The notes under the pieces: generated by a model
Databases searched by the model: none
The model's input: only the letters and a program-made list of their open reading frames with translations
What the model was told of the DNA's origin: nothing
Made by a program: the position numbers and the translations under genes
Part shown: one piece after another, positions 9,801-19,459 of the stretch
Position numbering within the stretch: the stretch's first letter is position 1
Layout of the letters: every line of letters starts with the position of its first letter
Source of the DNA: Apostichopus japonicus
Lineage: Eukaryota > Echinodermata > Holothuroidea > Aspidochirotida > Stichopodidae
Reading direction: 5' to 3'
Assembly (NCBI RefSeq): GCF_037975245.1
Contig: NC_092561.1
Location: forward strand, 9,299,001-9,363,000
DNA length: 64,000 nucleotides

Positions 9801-11219
9801 AATAGCTGTACTTGTATGTAGAGCCTTGTACTCATAACTCGGTAGGCATAACAAGGGTAGTTCTACTTGTACTACTCACATGCATGATGGTGCTGTTCTC
9901 ATAGTACAAGTTTGCTATGAAGAGAACCAAACTCATGGTCTCCCCTGGTATTGATTTTGTGATGTGAACTCTCTGTTTTTTGCGACTGCCTCACAAAATT
10001 ATTTCCAACATCGCCGCCTCCTCACTGTCTCAGAGAAGGATGAAACAATGCAATTGGTTGCAAATCTAACTTTTGTAACCCATGCCATCATCTGACTTTG
10101 AAAAATTGGCTGTGAACTCTAAATTATAGCAACAAATAATAAAAGTTCTTCTGGCTATTTAATTATCATAGCAATGTTATCTAATTTATTGTTAGGATGA
10201 TTGACATTAAGATATTTAAGAACATTTTCTGGGCCCATGCCACCAGACAAAATAATAAATATGCAAAATTGAAATATGCCAAAATGGCAACTAAACTGCA
10301 GTATGAGGTATCATACATGAGTAACATGTTTATGCCATATATGTATCTGTCTCAAAACACCTATAAAATATGTAATTATATCAAAAACACTTGAAACAAT
10401 CTTGAGTGGCATTGCTAACCAAACTGAATGCACAATATAATTTATATTGCTAGTACATGATAATACAACATACTATACTGAAGGGAGATTAGGGAACGTT
10501 GCGGGTATTCATTATCTGTTGGCATAGCACTAGCCTCAGCAATGTATCGGCGCATTCCTCATTCAATTTACTCTACAAATAAAATAATCCATAAATCTTA
10601 TTTCAACCCTGGTGAAATTTTTTTTTTTCTTTGAGGGGTTTAGCAGATGTGGAATAAAACATTAATAACTACTTATCTCATAGCACAATGTTTGCGTTCC
10701 TTTAATGAGATACACGAGTCATTAAGAGCCTGATAGTCCTGGCGCCAACTTGAGTCAGTCACTAAACCTGGAGGGGACATTTGATATTGTGTGCCCCACC
10801 CTTCAGAAAGTGGGTGGGGGCGATGTGCCCCCTGTCCCCCTGTGATAGACGTCCCTGGTAGTTATACTAGAGTGTACTAACTATCAATGAAACATATGCA
10901 GTTCATAATCCTTTTTGATAAAGGTGAATCATGCACTACAAACACAATCATGTCCATTGGAACTTCTACGTCTCTATTGATACTAAATTATAGTTGAAGA
11001 ACAAAATAAAACAGTTTGATTTCTTTTTAAGGAATGCAACGGTTCTAATCATTTCTATCAGACCATGTATGACGCAGAGAGCTGAAAGGTTGTAAAAATA
11101 GGGGATGAACATAATTCATGGATTTAATTGATAACATTGAGAGGTGCAGAATGAGAGGGGATGGATAACTAGCCTACATTAATGACATTGTGTGCAAATG
11201 TATATACTGCAGGGCTGTT
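9801..11219. other. Unassigned DNA, with one element terminus at 10775-10856
   Basis: No gene recognised. On the minus strand, 10856 down to about 10775 reads CCAGGGACGTCTATCACAGG followed by G-run and C-run blocks (GGGGGCACATCGCCCCC). This is the same terminal architecture as the TIR elements at 1528 and 16638 and is probably a solo end. Confidence 0.45.
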
Positions 11220-11600
11220 AAAATGAGGTCCGGTAGTGTCGTCATATTAAAGTGGTATATACTTAGAATGATGTCTCAAAAGGTTCCTTATCAAAGTTGA
11301 ACTCATATTAAAGTGGTAAAGTTATTTAAACAAATATTTATATTAAAAATGAGGTCCTGTAGGGTTCCTTAATATTCATGTCATCATATTAAACTGTTTT
11401 ATGGTCATTATTATTAAAGTCAAAGTCATCATAAAGTAGGTTAGCTATTAGTATGAGGTCCTGTAGAGTTCAATAATATTCATGACATCATGTCATTTAA
11501 GGGTTTATATAATTAATAAAAGAGGTCCTGTAAGGTTCCTTATTAATGTTCAAGTCATCATATTAAAATGAAATCCTGTAAGATTTAATCCTTATTAAAG
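11220..11600 (+). repeat. Decayed tandem repeat with GAGGTCCTGTAG motif
   Basis: The phrase GAGGTCCTGTAGGGTTCC or close variants recurs at about 11226, 11351, 11455, 11522 and 11570. In most units it is followed by a CATCATATTAAA-like word. Unit lengths vary widely, so this is an old, diverged array. Confidence 0.7.
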
Positions 11601-12299
11601 GCATCATATACCAGGTGATATATTGTAGTATGTTGTATATAGTATGTAGTGATGTATATGTAGTTGGTTAATGCATGTACAATGGTTAGCTGTGTTTGAT
11701 AATATCCCCAAAGTTTGAGCATAATTACTGATGACATCATCTTAGGCATTTTAGGTTTTATAGTGGGATGGGTGTGTACACTCAAATACTGTCTATATTT
11801 GCACCAGTGGTGTATTTAAGAGGGGGGGGGGGAGAGGGGGGGAATGGTCGTGAGTAGGGTGTTCAAAAGGATCAGTCAATGGATTTTTGTACAATTCAGT
11901 CATGGCAGGAATGAAACCACAACTATGGCCCAGAACACACTTTCATAAATGTTCATGCCTCTCCATAAATCAGTGGGGATAATTTTTCAGAAGTTGCCAC
12001 CCCCTGCTGTCTCCCTCTCCCTACCTTTGAATCATGCATATTGACATCACTATATCGACATGGTCAAAAACACTTAAAGTGTTCATTTTAATTTTTTCCT
12101 CCTCTCATATTCAAATACTCTCTTGCCCATCCGTTGAAATTAACACGTACTTGTCGTCTGATTTTGCTACAAAATATTTTTGATGAAATAGATTTCTATC
12201 ATTTCATTCCTTAAGTTACCTATCCGCCTACATTTCAGGAGGTTAAGTACTCGAGGGTTCCCATTATTTAGTTCTGCTATTTTTCATCGGTAGTCTTGA
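11601..12299. other. Unassigned DNA with G-run
   Basis: Contains a poly-G tract at about 11822-11841. No gene or recognised family. Confidence 0.5.
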
Positions 12300-12873
12300 T
12301 GAAACACTCGAGTCTTCTGCTTGAATCTCTGCAGCATGTGTCAGTTACGTCAGCACCGAAATACTCGTCTCCGCTCCATTCACACCTCATCAACGCCGTC
12401 GTCGTATCACGTTTTTATCAGTCCCGTCCTTATCACCGGTCACAGCATCATCATCATCTTCATCTTGGATGATTGATGAGTCTTTCTCCCTCAGGTCAAC
12501 CTCTCCATCCTCTTCATCCTATTCTTTATATCTCGTTCCCATCATCTCGTCAGGATTTCCCCACGTCTTTACACTCCTCTCCGTGGTTTTTTGTTTATGT
12601 GCATTAATTATTCTCACGAACGCAGTTTGCATCGGTCTCGCCACCCGTAAGCAAAATATACACGACGAGGCAGAGGCCGACGATCGATGCAGTATCTCGT
12701 GCACCATGCGAGTTCTGCCGTTTGTAATCTCTCTATCGGCGGCGGTTTTTTCACGGTCCGTATGCATCGCAAAAGTTGTCCGGGATGACAGCATCTCTTT
12801 TTATTATTTTCTTTTCCCTCGCACCCGTAAATGGATAGTTTTATCATCTTCGTCTGTGTTAGGTAGGGGATGA
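12300..12873 (+). CDS. Unassigned 134-codon open frame in a CpG-richer block
   Basis: An ATG-initiated frame (12469-12873) is open for 134 codons within a block visibly richer in CG dinucleotides than its flanks. The predicted product has a serine-rich start (residues 6-20), a hydrophobic stretch at about residues 32-58 (containing FTLLSVVFCLCALIILTNAV) and a second at about 81-100, so it would be predicted membrane-associated. I recognise no family. A GTAGGG donor-like site lies just before the stop. The opposite strand also has open frames here, which is expected in CpG-rich non-coding DNA. A 5' UTR, promoter or conserved non-coding element is at least as likely as a protein. Confidence 0.18.
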
Positions 12874-14139
12874 TGAAATTATTCAGGTGAACTTTGTTTT
12901 TTTCTAAATTTTGAGTGAGGGCAAAAATTTTGTTTTTTTTTCAATATGAAACAAACCAAAAATATTTGATTGCAATTTAGGAAAGGATGGAAAGAGATTG
13001 GTGTGGAATATCTGACAATTTACTTGTTGAATTATGTAAATTTTTAAAGTAGATCTGAGAGCGGAGTGCACTTGCCTCTGTGCTTTATAGTCGCTGAGTT
13101 TGTCAGTTAGTCCACACGGAAACTCACCGGAACGAACGATGGAGAGAAAAAAAACAAATAACGTTTGAGCAAAAATATTGTTCGGGGTGTTTTGGGAGGA
13201 AAGATGAATTAGCCAGGCAAATGACCTTATCAAAATATATCATTTAATGTAATATTTCCCTTCACATATATGATATGAATTAAAGGAAGTTCTTTCCTTT
13301 GCCTAGCATGTTCGGCTTCCCTGTCTAGTTGGTAAAGGTTTGAGCCCAGGCTTTAGTTAGAATCCTGGTATTAAATTTGATGTCTAGGTTTGTGCCTTAC
13401 TTTGAATCCTCATCATTGCAAATGGTTCAGGCAGGATTCTGAGGGGACAGGCAATTACCGTCAGGCCATACTGACATCACTGTGGAGGGTTCTACTAGGT
13501 ACTATTAAAGCCTAGAACAGACTATATAGTTTGTATCGTGAAATGTGAGAAAGAAGTATAGGCTATCACAGTCTTTTAAGTTGCATGCTACATTTCATAA
13601 AACATGCACAAACTGATGCCCATCCTGATAGTGTAAATCACATCTCTTTATGTTTTGACAGGTTCTTTACAATTCCATCATTATAAGGAGGTAAAAGAAG
13701 AAAAAAAAATATGGTTAAATGATTTGAACAATTAAGCAAAAGATAGAAAATTTCTGCTCAGTGTAATATCAGGGTTTCTCTAATATAGATACACAGCTGA
13801 GCATTACGTTCTGCCAAATTTGAAATATGCAAAGAAATTTTTTGGTTAGGGATGGGATGGGAACCAGTAATAAACTGATCTTTCCAGCATTTTGTTGTGA
13901 TCCCTATTCAGCCATTTCTTTCCAGGATGGGACGGTTGGGATGGTGGGGGAGAGGGGGAGTGGGGGTGGAGGAGTCGGAAGCCACAGTACCTGGCTTACT
14001 GTGTCACTAGGGATGACAGTCCAATTTTGATTCCATGCAACCTGTAAAGTGGTAGAGGGACATGGATTTTCAAGAGTAAATTATCAAATCAGTTTTGTAA
14101 TATCCCAGTCAATTTTTTAAATCCTTTGTTCATTTTTAG
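12874..14139. other. Unassigned DNA
   Basis: A weak tRNA-like stretch near 13318-13400 (TAGTTGGTAAAGG word) is not convincing as a SINE. Otherwise AT-rich with no recognised feature. Confidence 0.45.
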
Positions 14140-14174
14140 GTCAAAAGTTCTTACCCAAATCAACTTCTGTCACT
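14140..14174 (+). CDS. Candidate 35-nt mini-exon
   Basis: Bounded by a pyrimidine-rich acceptor (CCTTTGTTCATTTTTAG) and a consensus donor (GTAAGT). All three frames are open. In the frame ending in phase 0 the residues are QKFLPKSTSVT, which would join in phase with the exon at 22639. It is too short for composition or similarity to help, and chance acceptor/donor pairs at this spacing are expected in 64 kb. It would imply an 8.5-kb intron containing the triple transposon nest. Confidence 0.25.
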
Positions 14175-15730
14175 GTAAGTTCCCTTTATGGGAGGGAGTA
14201 GCTGAGTTGTGTGTAATGTTATACTTTAAATTTGCCATTGTAAGAAGACATTTTGGGGTCAACCAATATTGTCAGGGGTTTAACCATCCTACAGAGCTCT
14301 AAAGCTTTGTAATTTCCGAGATCAAACAAAACTCCTTCCCCCCCTCTAACTCCCTGTGGACTTTGGCATCTGTCAAAGCACTGTAAGATATGAAACATGT
14401 AGGAATTTTACCACACATGGTAGAAGAATTTTGAGTCTCCATAGATGATACATATAGATGATACATAAATATGTTTTGGTTCGTAGCAATTCCTCGAAAG
14501 TAAAAAAAAATGACTACATTATGAAATGACAGCTCAGAAAGGAACCGCTCTGACTTCCTGTTTCTTCCTAACTTGATGACGTTTTCTAGATAAATCAAGT
14601 TTCAAGAAGACATAAGCTCATCTTTATTTGCAAAAAGGAGGTGGCAATGAGTGAATATAACTGACTAGGGGGGGGGAGGTGGCATTTGTTAAATGGCTGC
14701 AAATGGTTGCCTGAAGATGAACTTATTGTTAGTAGTCTTGTCTGAGCAGTACTGCAAAAAACAAGCCGTCCCTTACCTATATCATTGGCATCCCACCCAG
14801 TGCACATCTTCATCCCAAACACGGTTTCTCACATGCTCCACACTCTCCCACATTATGTGGCAGATTTCAGATTCTTTTCATTGCATACATCAGTATGAAA
14901 CACTCAAGTTTCTATTCATTCAACCTCTCTACATTCATGATTTTTTCAAACCTAAAGGGAATGGTAGATTTTATCTTCTAAACAGCTTAAATGTCTATAT
15001 ATTGTAGAAAGGCAACACATCTTTACTAGTAATGTTACCATGACAGTGTGTTGTTGTGCTCTCACAAGGAACTCTATCATCCTTTAATCCTCTCCTGTAA
15101 GGGATGATCCCTTATCCTCCACCCTCATCCCTTGAGTATCACTTCCCCTTATGTCGTTTCTCCTATCCCTCATCCTTTCCCTATCCCCCCATCTTTCCCT
15201 ACCCCCCCCCCCCCTAACTCTCCATTTTCCTCTTTCCCTGGTTCCATGGATTCTAGGCAAACTGGATCAAGGGTAAATGACACGAACAGCAACAAGGTGT
15301 TTAAAACCATGGAGCTATGAACATCTGTTTATAGCTCCATGGTAAAACGTAACCCCAAAATGTCCCTAACAAAGTCCACATCATTTGCTGGTGGTAACTT
15401 AATAAATCAATCCCTGTCAAAGATAAGGAGATTAAAACAGATTTTATAGATGGTATATTTTGCTTTTCATCTCTGAAATGAAATAAGAACAGATTAACTT
15501 TCCTACCAAGTTATTTTAAAAATATCCCACATCAAAAGGTCTATAGATGGCAGTGCTTTGTAGATACCTGCAGGGGGGGTTTTCTAGGGTATCTTCTTGA
15601 ACTTCATTGACCCTGGGTGATTACTCCTATTTGCTCACGACAGACACCTGGGGCTTTTACAAGCTAAGGTGAGATGAGCATGTAGATTGCGCTGTGAGAT
15701 ATTAGTGGCTGTCACAAACTGCGAGGTGGC
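14175..15730. other. Unassigned DNA
   Basis: Contains CT-rich tracts at about 15120-15240. No gene or dispersed repeat recognised. Confidence 0.5.
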
Positions 15731-15769
15731 ATATATATGTGTATATATATATATATATATGTGTATGTA
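15731..15769. repeat. AT/GTAT microsatellite split by a transposon
   Basis: A (TA)n tract ending in GTGTATGTA abuts the outer element. The same type of sequence (TATGTATGTATATATAT) resumes at 17908, so the outer transposon landed inside a microsatellite. Confidence 0.8.
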
Positions 15770-16134
15770 CAGGGGTGTATCCAGGGGGGGGCGCAACAGG
15801 CGCGCGCCCCCCCTATTGGCCGTCACCAAAAAAAAAAAAAAAGTTTAGCAAAAAAAAAAAAAAAAAAAAAAATTGATGACGACCTTTATGTGAGATGTCG
15901 GTGATCGCTTAACCCCCCCCCCCCCCTCCCGTATGCTTTATTTTTTGTTTGCCAAAAAAAGGTTCTGGCGAAGTTCGGCGGCATAATAGTTTTAGAAACA
16001 TAGATGGTAATTGTGTTTGTATTATCACTATAAACACTAAATGACATGCCAGCCATACTAAATTGTGCATTTTGTGTCCATATTTACTGGAAATGTTGCT
16101 TATTATTAAGGTCGAAAAATGGATCACATATGGC

Positions 16135-17775
16135 CATGGGCGGCGATCCTGGGTGGAGGGGGGATATATCCCCCCATGAAAATGGGTGGAGGGGATGTAA
16201 TGCACCATATCCCCCCCCCCCACCAAATGCCAGGGATAAGAATATTTTCATGCCTACATTTATGCATCTTCGTTAATGTACGGCTCTTTTTTAACTTCAT
16301 TTCTCGCCTACCATAAACGCAGTGCGATCTTTTCAAATAAAGCGTCTTTATAAAGCAAAAATAGTTGACTGTAGGCTTCATTGGCCCTATAACAACAAAA
16401 TGTATTATTGCGCCCACGGTATTGATATAGTACATATATGCACCCTCATAGTATTCATATAGGCCCTATAGTAGGCCTACACACGTACATGTTCCCTCGA
16501 ACAGCTGAGAATCTCATGTAACCAGGGTAATGCTTAATACACGTTTCACCTGGATGCCCTAGCAATCGGTACCTAGGAATGTAACTATGTGTAATTGTGT
16601 ATTGCATGTGTATAGGCCTATAATAGCCTGCATGAGGCATGGGCGTCAACAGGTAGGGGACGGGGGGGAACATGTCCCCCCCACTTTCAAAAGTGGAGGG
16701 GATATCATATCATTTGTCCCCCCCCCCACTTTTCAAAGCAGTTATTAAAAAAATCACATGCATATGCGCGATTTTCTATCACAATTGATGAGCTGATTCA
16801 AGTAGAATCTAACTTAAGAATCATTATCAATAAATTGCACTGGAAATTAGAACAGTGCTTGGCCCTTTATCCCCCTTCCTCCGATATTCACCCTTCCCGC
16901 TTCGTCCGAGACCTCTGATAAAAGTTTGTGCGATGTTTGAACGATGTTTTAGAGTGTTTTGTGGAAGCACCCCTTCTCGCCAGAAATGGAATTCCCCTTG
17001 CCCTACACTGTGAATCAGAGAAAACGACGCATTTCAACTTGAAAACAAGTCGAAGACCCCACCAGGAAGGTAATATCATATATTTTAGGCCCTACAGACA
17101 GTATTCTGCCTGTATGCAGGGTATTATATGATACCAAACTACCGAAAATATTTCGTTTGAGATGGACGCTGTGTAATTCGTCTCCCTTGGTGTCAGAACG
17201 GCATCTTTCTACCAGTACTTTCTGTCGGAATTTAGTTTTGTGAGACAAAATTTCTCCTCACAGATCTGGTTCTGATGTAACTAAAAACGACTCAGGAAGG
17301 CCGTCTCCTGCGATCTAGGTCTTATGTACCCAAAATTTTCTGGTACGCTACGCGCCAACCAATGGTGGCGCTCCGCTTAGATAGTATAGTGTCCCCCCCA
17401 CTTTCTGAAACCTACTGACGCCCATGGCATGAGGCCATTTTCTTCATCGAATAATATAACAGAGCTCTCGAACATTCTAACGTTGCGCCTGAAACAAGAT
17501 TGACAGGGGCAATTTTCCCAAAATAACACCCGAAATTAAAAAAAAAAGTATTTTGGATCCTAATTATGAGATATTTCGGACATGACATCCCTATTTTAAA
17601 GTTGGGTATATGCCGCTTGGGAACCTCGGGAAGTGCCGTTTCCGGCCATCTAGAGGGTTTGTTAATCCCAAAATTTTCTTGTACGCTTCGCGCCAACTCA
17701 TGGTGGCGCTACGCTTAGATAGTCAACAAGGTCATATCCCCCCCCCCCACTCAGAAGTACGGATCGCCGCCCATG
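16135..17775. mobile_element. Middle element of the nest, 15-bp perfect TIR
   Basis: The left end CATGGGCGGCGATCC and the right end GGATCGCCGCCCATG are exact inverse complements. Flanking octamers are CATATGGC (left) and CATATGAC (right), 7 of 8 identical, consistent with a hAT-type 8-bp target duplication that has taken one mutation. A G-run and a C-run flank a palindromic ATAT core just inside the left end, and a C-run of eleven precedes the right end. The right subterminal region (17622-17725) matches the shared block seen at 2565 and 61330. The inner element at 16638-17426 interrupts it. Confidence 0.9.
16638..17426. mobile_element. Inner element of the nest, perfect 8-bp TSD
   Basis: The left end reads CATGGGCGTCAACAGGT and the right end, inverted, CATGGGCGTCAGTAGGT, a 17-bp TIR with two mismatches. 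It is bounded by identical octamers GCATGAGG at 16630-16637 and 17427-17434. The perfect duplication makes this the most recent of the three insertions, as its position inside the others requires. It carries G-run/C-run hairpin sequence at 16662-16733 and a copy of the shared subterminal block at 17328-17395. No protein-coding capacity is visible in its 789 bp. Confidence 0.92.
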
Positions 17776-17939
17776 CATATGACACCATTTTGCATTTCAG
17801 CCCTTCTTTGAAAGCAAAAATTGTACACCCCTCCCCTTAGACCCATCCCCCAGGACGGCGATCATGCCTGGCGCCCCCCCTATTGGAAAATCCTGGATAC
17901 GCCCCTGTATGTATGTATATATATATATATATACACCTG

Positions 17940-19040
17940 TCATATTATGATATGTTAATATATTATTTTATTCTTACATGGTGTGTTACATATGGATATA
18001 CATATATATATATATTATATCATGATGTAATAACTACCATTTATCATATTATGATATGATATGATAATATATTACTATATTTAGTACACATGTGTATTAA
18101 TACAATTTGTTTGCAGTCTATCTCAGAGTTACTAATGTAGATGGTTTATAATTATATTGTTATATATGTGTATTACTTTGTATTGATATATATTATATCA
18201 TGATGTGTTAGTGATATGTATGTACATGTATGTATTCTAGATCCTCCTGCAAGCAGGAACTCGCGAAGAAGCCATCATTGGCTTATCAAAGCCGCAAGCT
18301 GACCGAAGTCAGTCTCTTACATTCATATTTAACGTACATGATTATGAATTGTCAATTGTCAACAACTCTGTAACTGAGCGACATACATTAATCCTAGAGT
18401 GTCTCGAACCGGGGACCTTATGATTGGAAGGCACCGGTGTTAGCCACTTAACCTACACTCCATATTTTTTATGATAGAAAATTTAAAATCTATAGTATAT
18501 TGAACATATGCATAAAAATATAATTGTTGCTGTTTATATATCAGTGTGGATAACAGATGATTTTCAACTATATTCTTATGTGGTTATATATTATATCATG
18601 GTGTAAGTACTGATAATTTGTCATTATGACATGATATGATAATATAAATATATATAGCCTATATACGTAGCCTATATGTAGCCTATATCTATACTATATA
18701 GTCCACATGTGTGAAAATATATTTGTTGCTATCTTTATATCAGTGTTTCTAATGTAAATGGTTTATAATTATCATATTGTTATATGTGTGTATTACTTTG
18801 TATGGATATATATTATATCAAGATGTAATTACTGATCATTTGTCATATTATGATCTGATAATATATATAAATATCTATAATATATAGTACACATGTGTAA
18901 TATTATAATTCTGCTGTCAATATATACCAGTGGGGATAATATAAAATTATATTCTTGCAAAGTTGTAACTATTGAATAGATATATATTATATCATGATGT
19001 AATTATTGATATTTGGTCATATTATTTATGTTACAGTATT
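17940..19040. repeat. AT-rich tandem array, about five units of 165-225 bp
   Basis: The word TATATTATATCATGATG or a close variant recurs at about 18011, 18190, 18585, 18809 and 18981. After removing the SINE at 18230-18461 the spacings are about 179, 163, 224 and 172. Units also share GTACACATGTGT-like and GGTTTATAATTATAT segments. The array is much more diverged than the one at 53.5 kb. Confidence 0.8.
18230..18461 (-). mobile_element. tRNA-derived SINE, copy 3, inside the tandem array
   Basis: A near-consensus copy of the five-copy family. Minus-strand order is tRNA-like head, body with intact CTGAC-TTCG-GTCAG and TCCTG-CTTG-CAGGA hairpins, GGATCTAGAATACATACATG tail. It interrupts the tandem array, so it post-dates the array. 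Confidence 0.92.
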
Positions 19041-19377
19041 ATTGCATAATAGAATGTAATCTGGTTTTATGTATATTCCTATAACTCTGCAAGTTGTGGA
19101 AATTGAAGATTGTTATTGCTAATATTGTGCTTTGCTGTATATTTTTTTCGTGATTTATTGATATATAAACAACAGATTTGCATGTATGATAGACACATGC
19201 AGAATTATACCCAACAGTCTTTCTGATCAGGCTAGAACTACGATAATTGTTATCAGTGTATACTTAATTTTGGAGGTATACATATTAAAAAAAAATTATG
19301 GTCAGTAGAAGTCAAAGAGTTATGTGTGTTCCTGCCTATTTTTCTTTTTTCGACATGGCAAATTTCATTGGAGGAGC

Positions 19378-19458
19378 CAACCCTCCCCTCCCCCTCCCCC
19401 TCTCCCCCTCCCCCTCCCCCTCCCCCTCCCCTCTCTCCTCTCCCCCTCCCACTTCCCA
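19378..19458. repeat. CCCCTC-rich polypyrimidine tract
   Basis: About 80 bases of almost pure C/T built on CCCCTC units. The G-rich complementary strand could adopt quadruplex or triplex forms. Confidence 0.85.
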
Positions 19459-19459
19459 T

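Larger units (their letters stand above)
15770..17907. mobile_element. Outer element of a three-level transposon nest
   Basis: The left end is CAGGGGTGTATCCAGG and the right end inverted is CAGGGGCGTATCCAGG, a 16-bp TIR with one mismatch, of hAT type. The word GCGCCCCCCCTATTGG occurs near both ends in direct orientation (about 15803 and 17870). The flanks are GTAT microsatellite, so the target duplication cannot be read uniquely. Of the 2138 bases, only about 500 belong to this element; the rest is the nested insertion 16135-17775. No transposase is visible. Confidence 0.82.

Noticed and set aside
9627-9854. 75-codon minus-strand frame
   Set aside because: It lies almost entirely across SINE copy 2; similar frames in other copies reflect the SINE, not a gene.
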